Assembly (NCBI GenBank): GCA_036320915.1
Contig: JAXBDG010000006.1
Span: 1,364,001-1,428,000 of the forward strand
DNA: 64,000 bases
Reading direction: 5' to 3'
From: Linnemannia elongata
Lineage: Eukaryota; Mortierellomycota; Mortierellomycetes; Mortierellales; Mortierellaceae
The position numbers and the translations under genes were made by a program. The first letter of the stretch is position 1. Every line of letters starts with the position of its first letter. Under the pieces are notes generated by a model. It saw only the letters and a list, made by a program, of their open reading frames with translations. It did not search any database and was not told where the DNA came from. Shown here piece after piece: positions 55,631-64,000 of the stretch.

Positions 55631-57115
55631 AAACCTGGGGGAGTATTAAAGATCTAGGATTATTTATCCACTAAAACAGATGTATGTGATACTGACAGTA
55701 TGTTGGTAGGTTGTTAAAGATGGACAAGAGAAGAGCAGGAGTTTCCAAAAAATTGACTCTTCTCGTTGCTCCTTTTCTTTGCCACCAAAACCCACCTCTT
55801 ATCCTATGCCTGCATTTTCCCCCCATCCAAGTTTCTATACCTTTCCTTCCTCTCATGTCATTCACTACCTCGTCTCTTCTGTAACCCTCTCATTCTAACT
55901 CTCTCATGGTGATCCTAGAAAACACAATAAAACAAGTTGTGCTCTTTAGCCATGTAGACATCACGGTTGGCTATGTTCTTCCCGTTTTCAACGATGTCGT
56001 TTCTTGTTAGACACAGTCATTTTATTTGCATAGTGTTGTTCTCTCTTTTGTCCCACACGACTTTTTTTCGCCGCTTTGATCCGTTGTACTGCTGTGCGAC
56101 TTTATTAGGAGCACCAAAGAGGACGGACGGGCAGACTCAAAATGGAGATCGGAATGTCGTTGCTCGGGAAGTTTGTGAGTCTACCTGCGACTCTCCTTCT
56201 TGTAATTTAGTTGAGTGTTGTGGTGATGGTAGACAGGATTACCACTGCATGATTTTTTTTTTTTCGATAGATAAAAGAGAAAAATAAGATCACTATCTGC
56301 CCTTGTTTTTTTTTATTCATCGTACCATGCCGCGCTATCTCCTACCCTCACCACTGGCTCTTACATCGATTGGGAATGGAACTCAAGAATAGTAAATGGA
56401 AGGTTACCTCTCATTTGTTCAGCTTCGTCATCCACAAGAACAAGTGGACTAACAGAGATATGCCTTTCATGTCCTGTCCTATCTACCCTACATTAGCACC
56501 ATCTCTGCTGCAGCGAACAATTCACTTGTGCATGTACAAAACGTGTGTGATTGAGCAAATGATCCAAGCTGGACAGGGCACGTAATCGAGTTGCATCTAG
56601 ACACGAGAAAAGGCGGGATGGATGGATAGACGGATGGCAAAAAAAAAATAATGAGCAACGACGACGACGAGGCAGGACGCAGGCACGCCATGCCATCGAG
56701 AATTGGAAGGCATGGGTGAGGATCGTGCGCAGGCACGCCCATCTCTCTCTCGAAAGGAGGGTCTCCTTGCTTTTTCTTTCTCAGTCCTCCATCCTTCTCA
56801 TCCAATCGAACGACAGACAGAAGTGTGCCTCCAGGGGTAAGCAGACAAATGTTGTGAAAAAAGAGAGACACAAACATGCAAGACGGAGAAACAAAGTGAG
56901 CATCCTAATAAAGAGGTGCGTTTGACAAACATGCAAAGCGTTTTTGAACGACTTCCAGGGGCTACTCGTACAGAACAGGGGTTAGAAGGTGAGAGGAGGG
57001 GAATAAAAGGACCAACAATTCTTTATTGGGCGAGAGGGGGAGTTGACAGATAGGGACATCCGTGCATCCACCCCATTCGGTCAAAAGACAAAGAGTTTGA
57101 GGTTGTTGTTGTCGC

Positions 57116-57190
57116 ACTCACTCTCTCACTCACTCTCTCACTCACTCTCTCACTCACTCTCTCACTCTCTCACTCTCTCTCTCTCTCTTG
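57116..57190. repeat. (CTCTCACTCA)n-type microsatellite
   Basis: Tandem CTCTCACTCACTCT units that merge into a pure CT run, about 75 bases. Confidence 0.85.
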
Positions 57191-57724
57191 GGTAGTATGT
57201 ATGTATTGGAGGGATGGGAGTGTGACCGATGATAGTGATGATGTTGGATGAGAAGTGGACTGCATTGGTGGGATAGGGATATCGGGGTGAGGAGGACGAT
57301 GGGATTTGTGCTCCGTCTCTGCCTCTCTGTTCCAGCTTGTGCTGGCCCGCCCTCCTTTCATTCATCCATGGGTTGCTTCTGCAGCTAAAACAATGGAAGA
57401 GTGCAAGAGAAGAAGGTTATCTTGCTTATGACCACCATCCCCTTTGTCCATTGTTTTATTTGCTTGGTTGTGCATGTCCATGTACATCCTTTTCTTACTC
57501 TTATTCCTTTCACTCGTTCATATTAGTTTTGTTTCCTGCAAAACCTGCAATTGAACGCCTTTTCTCTCCTTCCTTCCTTCCTTCTCTTCTCTTCTTTCTC
57601 TTCTTTCTCTTGTTCTTCTTCTTGCGCCCTTTATTTTATTTCTCCTTTCCTCCCCTTTTCACTCCATTATTCCCTCTCTGTGTCTGTCTTTCTCGCTCTC
57701 TGTCTCTTTCTCTCTCTCTGTCTG

Positions 57725-57728
<4 letters not shown>

Positions 57729-57770
<42 letters not shown>

Positions 57771-57790
57771 TCTCTTTCTCTCCGTCACCC
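57729..57790. repeat. (TC)n microsatellite
   Basis: About 17 TC units followed by TTTCTC repeats, about 370 bases upstream of the PX-PB1 start. Confidence 0.85.
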
Positions 57791-58155
57791 TTACTTACTT
57801 ACTCTTCAACACTGAATCCCTTCGCTCATTGTTTCTCCGTGACAATTCACTTTCGTCTTCTTTTTCCTTGTACGTGCATGTCGAATGCTGTCTTTCTGAT
57901 TCCTCCTCTTTCCATCAACACACAAACATACCTTTTCAGTGTTCAACAACCTTGACTTCTCTTTTTGTGTTCAATACCGTCCCCTGCTGCGACAACCCAA
58001 TAACGCGACGCGTTTTTTTTTTCTTCCAAACATTTTTCAGCCTAGGGAGCCATACCCTTACACCATTTCCGACTATATCACCCTCGTATTCACGACAAAC
58101 AGTTATTAAGACGACACTAAAATCGACACCTCTGACGCTTCGCCCCTCTGCGACC

Positions 58156-61100
58156 ATGCCATTGACTGCCAGTCAATCGGGCTTGGGAGCGGCGCAGGGA
58201 CTTTACACAGACGACCAAAACTACAGGAGTATCGACAGTAGCACAGCTCGTCCCTCACCACACCCTCACCCGTCCCAATCCCAATCCCAACCCCATCAAC
58301 ATCAACTTCCATATAACAAGTTCGTCCCCTCTTCCACACCACCCTCTCCCAAACAGAAACGGATGACGACAACGACGACAAAGAAAGCCACGATTGGACG
58401 ACAACGTGAAAGGACACATTCCAACACGACGAGTGTTATTGACCCGAGTGCACTTCAGTATGCCTCCAAGTTCAGCAACTCCAACAACAATGTCATCGTC
58501 ACCTCAGCTATGGCGGGGCTTTCGAACGTGTCTGGACCTTCCAACTCCACCACGGTGTTACCTCAAGGAGGTCTTCATCTTCAGTCTCACCATCACAACA
58601 ACACCAGCACCCACACCTCCTCCAATACTTCCACTACGACTACTTTCTACTCTGGCGTCAAGTTGGCGCCTCCTGTTCTGAGTGCATCGGTCGAGCAATT
58701 GGAACGAAGGGCGTCCGACCAAAAGGTCTGGTACACGATCCAGGTGTGCCCCTGCGACTTGACTATTATAACTCCAGCGTCAACATCAGTTACAACATCA
58801 GCATCGTCTTCAACTGGAGGCGCAGTGACATGTATTCCTCGAAGACCGTACAAGATTTATCGGCGCTATGAGGATGTTGCTGATTTTGCCGATCAGCTCG
58901 AGGAGGAGTTCACGGGAAGGATGGTTGCCTCATCTGCCGGGATCGGCCTGCAGCACGACATAAAGGATTATCTGAATGCAGCCTTAACAGCGTCGACGAC
59001 TTCGGGAGGAGGATTTGGCTCCAGTAGTTACTGCGTTAACGTAAGTTGCGTTTATATTGCATGCAGTCGTCCCACTCCTCCTTTTCAATTTTTTTAATCT
59101 CTCAAACATGGACACTTTTCTAGCGAGAGTGGAGTATTTATGAGTGACATATCATTGAAAGTGAGCGCTTGTACACAATACCCGATCTCGGCCTTTTGCT
59201 TATGTGCATGTGTGTTATGAGTCTCGTAAAAGCGCTTCCTTCACGATGTACACAAATCAAAAACAAACGGACCCCTTGCATCCTCAGGTCTTTTTTTCTT
59301 TGGTCTGCACTATCCTCAAGGCCTTGTGAGTAATGGCAAAAGAGAGCTTTGAGATTGAAATTTGAGAATGGGCCTCCTCATCTTCGTCATCCGCCTCCAC
59401 CAACATCACCTCTTGCCCTTGGCCTCCTTTGTGTACTCCTCAAGAGCCTCTTGCACCATCAACATATCCACCAAATCTCTTTCAGCGATATCATTCTTTA
59501 TTCGGATGAGGTCCAAAGAATCTCAATATCTTTGTTTCAATAACCATCGAAGAGATGGTAAGAATTAGAGAGTTACAAGCCTGCGCGCGTGTGTGTGGAA
59601 AGAAAAGAGTAAAGGATTACACAATTCGATTTGGTGCAACCACCAATTGCTGTTTTGAAAAGGGGGGATGTTTTTGTTGACATGGTGTGTGCGCGCGAAA
59701 ATGTCAACAAAGGGGGACTCTGGGTTCATTCTTCACACTGAGTGAGTAGATGACACTTGTATCATTTATCTTCGTTCTCTCACCTTTTGAGTTTTCTTCC
59801 CTTCTCCCTCTTTTCTTCTGTCAGACTCTCCCTTCCTCTGCCTACCTTTTCTGTCTCTTACTGAGAACACACAACAAAACACACTGGATGAAACGAGAAA
59901 CGGAGAAACTCTCTCTGGCGATTAGCAAAAAGAACTTTTCTATACACAAACAAAACAAAACAAAACGACCTCAAAGAAGTAATATCGTGCCCAGTCTCCC
60001 CGTTTTTTTGAATCCCTTTTCCCGACTTGCCAGTATCTCATGTGCGACCTTGAAGTGAAAAGAAACATAAGTGCTAACGCTGTTGACGTGGGTGAGCGAC
60101 TCAGTTTTCTATTTTTTATATTTCTTGTCATCTCTTTTTTCAAAATGCTCATTGAGGTTATGTGGGGGGTGAAGTTGATGAAGAGAGCATCCAGAGACCG
60201 AGGCAGAGAAGACGGGGTATCTAACGGACGCTCGACTAATAATGCTGTTCATGCATCTAATGCATATTTGGTTTATTTCTGTAATAGGGCAACATGCATG
60301 GCTCGGGCCCATTGGCTTTCACGGAGAAGGGGATGATGGATGGGGGCGCGAGCGCAGCAAACTCTAACAACAACTCCAACAGTCAAACCAACAACAACTC
60401 GACCACAACCGTCGCCCTGCCTCGCCTCAAATCGCGCCTGGTGCTCTTTGTCACCAAGACCGTCTGTCTTCAGCGCAAGGAGGAGCTTGATCGATATCTG
60501 CAGGAGCTCTTTACCCTCGGACCCATCATCGCGCAGTCGCGTCTTGTGGCCGAGTTCTTTGGGATCTGGAAGACAGATATGGAGGTTCATCTTAGTCAAG
60601 AGGACCGAGACCCGCTCGCCTTGCATTCTGTTGCGGCGATGACGACTGTTTTCGACAATGAAAAGGATAGTAGCATGGACCTTGAGAATGAGTCCGAGGA
60701 GGCAGAGAATGTGGAAAGTGAGGCTAGGGGCGAAGCTTTGCAAGAACGGCCAATGTCAGCGAGAGAACCTGTTACGGAAACTACAATGATGGATTCTTGT
60801 CCATCTGCGCTAGCAGCAACTTCCCCTTCACCACCCATTCCCTCCTCCGTTCTTGCCAACGTCCTGGATGCTCACTCTACCTATAAATCTTCCTCTTCGT
60901 CGACGGTCGATCCCACTTCTTTCTCTGCGAATGCCCAACTTTTGAGTTCAGCTACAACGATGAAGAACACGACATCGACCTATCTCGCCTCACCGTCTCT
61001 ATCGCCCAATCCCACCGGTTATGATCTTCGAGATGTGGGGTGGACGCCCAGTCTGTCGACACTCCTTCCTTTGGCCACTGAGACAGGAACTAATATGGAT

Positions 61101-63017
61101 ACCGAGATGGCATCGCCTACTGAGCGTTCAGCGCCGGCCTTGCTTCCCCTCAGTCAGGCCCACCTTGAGCCCTCCGCAGATGGCTATGAATCGGGAGCGG
61201 GCACAGAGACTGAGATTCTCAACGATATCACCACTCGAACAATCAAAAAGTTCAAGTCTCTTCGCCGCTCTCACACCTCCTCCAGCCACAGTCGACAGCA
61301 GCAACAACAGGACTCTAATGTTCAAGAGGACTCAAACACTGGGCCGACAGGTCGATCGGGTTCTGTGTCTGGGCCTTCTGGAGGTGGAGCTTCTGCGCCT
61401 TTGCCCACTACTGCTACCCAGCCAAAGTCCAAGATCATGAAACGGTCCAAAACGATCGTCTTCCGTCCAGAAGTGACAATGCAGCCTCTTTCCTCCAAGA
61501 ATGTGATTCCTCCATGGAACCGGATCCCATCCATTGCCAACAATAACAGCAGCAGCAACTCTGGTGCTGCGCCGATCTCTCCAATTAGTCCGACTACACC
61601 TCAATCTGCGACGACTGTTTCCGGGTCCTCTGGGGGCTCCACACCCAACACTGTTACGAACGATCAGGCACAATCACCTTCGCCACCATCCCTGGACATG
61701 GACGGGCAGCAACAACACTATCGGCCTAGAAAGTTGACAATGTCGCACTCCAAAACTATGTCATCTATCTCTACCACTCCTAGTTGGTCGCTCGGGAACA
61801 ACAGTGTCGACCACCCTACTTTGGCACCAGGATCCCTTGCGGGCTTGTCGTCGTCGTCCGTGTCGAGCAGCAGCGCCACCAATGCCAAGAACGGCAGCAT
61901 CACCAGCACACAGTCCATGTCTATCTCAGCCGGTACGAACCCCGCCACCTTGGTCGCACCCTGGAATCGAGCCAATGGCAACGGCGAGACCAACACGCAC
62001 CTGCACTCGCTGATCAAGATGTCAGGTCAGCCTTCACCGTCCTTGCAGTCGCCGCTAAACTCGCCTTTTGTCCCTGTCGAGTTGGGTCGATCTTTCCACA
62101 AGAAGGAGAGTCAAAGTCAAAAGTCGCCTTCGAATAGAGGAGCCAATGACCCTGCTGTGCCCGTGTTGACTCAGCCACCAGAGGCTCGTAACAGGAACCT
62201 AGATGCAACGTCGTTGTCGTTTGTGGGTGGGTCGTCGATGAAGGGTGGCAGTGGTGGTGGTCGAGCGAGGAAGCCTGGGATGACTCATTCTGTCTCTGCG
62301 CCTGGCGGGTTCCTTCCCATCATGACTGTCTCTGCACCCGACTCTTCTGCCGGCAAAGCTTCTGAGTCAATAGCCGAGGATGTTTTGGGACGGCCTGTCA
62401 AAGCAGCGGCAACCAAGAAGCGTGTGAGTCTGCACTCACCCTCTCTTCCCACCAAGCAGCCCGTGGGGATCTTGAAGAACGCGCAGAGAGGTGCTCGCAA
62501 GGCAAGTCTGACAGTCCCTGGCGCGGTCATGTTCCCGGTCCAGTCTTCTCCTATAGCCATTGCTTCGGCTTGTTCGACATTGGCTTCTTCCTCCTCGCCC
62601 TCGACTCCAACTACGGTGGGGGGAGGAGGTGCTGGTGGGACGCATAGCGCGGGGACTTTGGCGACTACATTCAAGATTGTGATGGACGCTGACACGATTG
62701 TTGCGCTCCAGGTCCTTGAAGACAGCAGCTTTGTCTTGACTATGCCCGAACTGCGGTCCCGTGTCAAGGCCAAGCTGACAAAGTCCAACATTCAACTACC
62801 AGACAAGTTTGATCTGCTCTGGACTGTGCCGACAAACTCTATGACCTTGGCGTCGCCCTCACCTTCAACTCCTACTTCTGGGATGTCAGCCATGTCGATT
62901 AACAACCAAGCTGGTGCTGCCTTGGACCAAGGTGTTATGCTCAAGACTGACGAAGACCTCCACCGCGCCATCCATGCCTCCCGCAACCACAAGGTCACCC
63001 TCCGCTGCATCCTTTAA
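58156..63017 (+). CDS. Large PX and PB1 domain protein (Bem1-like scaffold lacking SH3)
   Basis: Two exons (58156-59040 and 60288-63017), separated by a 1247-base intron, encode 1204 residues. The PX domain spans the intron: VWYTIQVCPCDLTII, then RPYKIYRRYEDVADFADQL (the R-R-Y lipid-contact motif), an inserted loop, then LPRLKSRLVLFVTKTVCLQR and RYLQELFTLGPIIAQSRLVA. About 700 disordered Ser/Thr/Pro/Asn-rich residues follow. The last 90 or so residues form a PB1-like domain (FKIVMDADTIVALQVL, then LRSRVKAKLTKSNIQLP, FDLLWTVP, KTDEDLHRAIHASRNHKVTL). PX followed by C-terminal PB1 is the order in Bem1/Scd2, where PB1 binds Cdc24 for Cdc42 polarity, but no SH3 is visible here. p40phox-like adaptors are another relative. 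Start: ATG giving MPLTASQSGLG. Confidence 0.82.
59041..60287 (+). other. Long intron of the PX-PB1 gene
   Basis: 1247 bases (GTAAGT...AATAG), far longer than most introns here (about 60-150 bases). Both sides are in phase and the PX domain needs the junction. No nested gene is convincing; short ORFs such as that near 59350 have no recognisable features. Confidence 0.7.
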
Positions 63018-63283
63018 TTTTTTTTTCTCCTTTTGTTTATGACTTCAACGACCCCTTCCCATCAAACTCCCTTTTTGTACATAATGTCGATAACGTTTAT
63101 AACGATCGCTTGTCTGATGACTTTTTTATTTCATGACCCCATCCCCCTTACCCTCCGAGTTAATGACTCCTTCAAAGCACACTTTCTTGTAGATACCCTT
63201 CTTTTGTTATACACACTCACACACTCTCTGCATCAAATAGAATTACTTTAATAATAATAAAAACACCGAAGCATAATAATCTT
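63018..63283. other. Convergent 3' ends of the PX-PB1 and LRR/F-box-like genes
   Basis: AT-rich spacer with TAATAATAATAAA near 63250, a likely poly(A) signal for the plus-strand gene. Nothing else seen. Confidence 0.55.
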
Positions 63284-64000
63284 TCAGTTCTTCAACACCA
63301 ACCCAGACCCCTCTTCAAGTACACCTTGCAGCTCCTCTATCAAGTTGTCCTTCAACCCACCAATCTCGTGCAACTTTGGCCAACACTGCCGCATCCACCG
63401 GATTTCGTCCGCACCCATCTTCAAGAGTTTGACGCCCTTGACGTTCAGCACCCGGAGATTGACAAGGTTCTTGAGATGGTAGAGCCCACTCTCAAGGGAC
63501 ATGTCCAAGCTGGTAAGGGGTTGTTTGTGGAGTTCTCCTGGGGCTGCCGACTCGCCGTAAGGGCCTTGGGAGCCGAGAGTTAGGGAATGGAGACGAGTCA
63601 GTGTGCCCAGTTGACGGTAGATGTTTCGGATCTTTCGTCTACTCAGAAGTTTCGCTGGGGCCGTCGTTGCTGTTAATTCTGAAGACGCCTGTTGTTGGAA
63701 GAAGACAAGGTCTTCTGGGTCAAGAGAAAACTCATCCGCAGTAGCGACCCCATAATGATTTGAATAGTCGATAAAGGAGATCTCCAAAACCTCCAAATCA
63801 CGACAGATCCACGTATCCGCATTGGGAGTACTAAACATTCCCACAGAGAGACAAGCCGGCCTGCGAGTACATTCCACTCTAAAGACAATCAGATGAGGAC
63901 AGGTCTGGAGGATGGCCATGATATCAACGTGCAAAACGCACGCCTCGCGTCCAAATTCGAGAATGGTCAGGGTATCGCACCAGCGCAAGGTGAGGTATCG
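63284..64000 (-). CDS. LRR/F-box-type protein, C-terminal part (runs off the window)
   Basis: Partial gene: the frame is open from the window edge (codon at 64000-63998) to the stop at 63284, giving the last 238 residues or so. Leucine-rich units recur: LTILEFGREACVLHVDIM, HLIVFRVECTRRPACLS, CRDLEVLEISFIDYS, LTRLHSLTLGSQGPYG, LKNLVNLRVLNVKGVKLL. The closing MRQCWPKLHEIGGLKDN resembles the end of fungal F-box/LRR proteins such as the one at 26.1-28.1 kb (EWMNVHWPRLEYIHS). The F-box itself would lie beyond the window. A substrate-adaptor role is inferred from the family only. Confidence 0.7.
   Translation of the reverse strand, partial: RYLTLRWCDTLTILEFGREACVLHVDIMAILQTCPHLIVFRVECTRRPACLSVGMFSTPNADTWICRDLEVLEISFIDYSNHYGVATADEFSLDPEDLVFFQQQASSELTATTAPAKLLSRRKIRNIYRQLGTLTRLHSLTLGSQGPYGESAAPGELHKQPLTSLDMSLESGLYHLKNLVNLRVLNVKGVKLLKMGADEIRWMRQCWPKLHEIGGLKDNLIEELQGVLEEGSGLVLKN

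Larger units (their letters stand above)
55631..58155. other. Intergenic region NMT to PX-PB1 gene
   Basis: About 2.5 kb without a supportable gene. It holds a candidate ATTAAA poly(A) word for NMT (about 55646), CT microsatellites (57116-57190 and 57729-57790), and a long pyrimidine-rich leader before the next gene. The PX-PB1 frame stays open upstream to 57337, but as low-complexity Ser/Leu/Phe text, so it is not taken as coding. Confidence 0.5.

Noticed and set aside
57337..58155. In-frame upstream extension of the PX-PB1 gene
   Set aside because: Translation is microsatellite-derived (Ser/Leu/Phe repeats). The ATG at 58156 gives a better start.
59041..60287. A gene nested in the long PX-PB1 intron
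   Set aside because: Short frames only, with no recognisable features on either strand.

Overview
The window looks like nuclear DNA of an early-diverging fungus, most likely a Mortierella-type member of Mortierellomycota (inference). Genes are rich in short introns with GTA/GTR donors and YAG acceptors. Intergenic DNA carries many pyrimidine-rich tracts, microsatellites and homopolymers. F-box/LRR proteins and tandem flavoprotein families of this style are common in that group. There are no bacterial operons, CRISPR arrays or rRNA, and I could support no tRNA.

Layout. 0.2-1.2 kb (-): NAD(P)-dependent epimerase-like protein. 2.0-4.8 kb (+): delta-COP, rebuilt as 10 exons. 5.0-20.9 kb (-): six head-to-tail paralogous FAD-dependent monooxygenase genes and a seventh, decayed 3' relic. 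22.3-25.6 kb (+): SNG1/DUF3533-type membrane protein. 26.1-28.1 kb (+): F-box protein. 28.2-30.5 kb (+): unrecognised low-complexity protein. 30.7-34.6 kb (+): FHA / SQ-TQ-rich / tandem-BRCT protein resembling the DNA-damage mediator MDC1 (Mdb1 in fission yeast). 34.87-37.13 kb: intact-looking pogo/Tigger-like DNA transposon with 86-bp perfect inverted repeats. 37.9-40.7 kb (-): orphan 935-residue ORF. 40.7-47.0 kb: gene-poor, repeat-rich DNA. 47.0-48.5 kb (-): RER1. 48.8-50.2 kb (-): METTL23-like methyltransferase, divergent from tubulin cofactor C at 50.3-51.7 kb (+). 52.2-53.4 kb (+): dolichyl-diphosphatase. 53.8-55.6 kb (+): N-myristoyltransferase. 58.2-63.0 kb (+): large PX-PB1 protein. 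63.3-64.0 kb (-): 3' part of an LRR/F-box-type gene that runs off the end.

Many genes are unrelated housekeeping functions: ER-Golgi traffic (delta-COP, RER1), dolichol recycling, protein lipidation and tubulin folding. The accessory content is the flavin monooxygenase array, with a possible efflux-type protein beside it, and the transposon. The array is the clearest locus-level system. Its exon lengths are conserved (160, 388, 280 and 209 nt), its introns have diverged, neighbouring copies share near-identical exon patches that suggest gene conversion, and two copies carry an extra intron that creates an 11-nt microexon. Exon boundaries were read by eye and may be off by a base or two.
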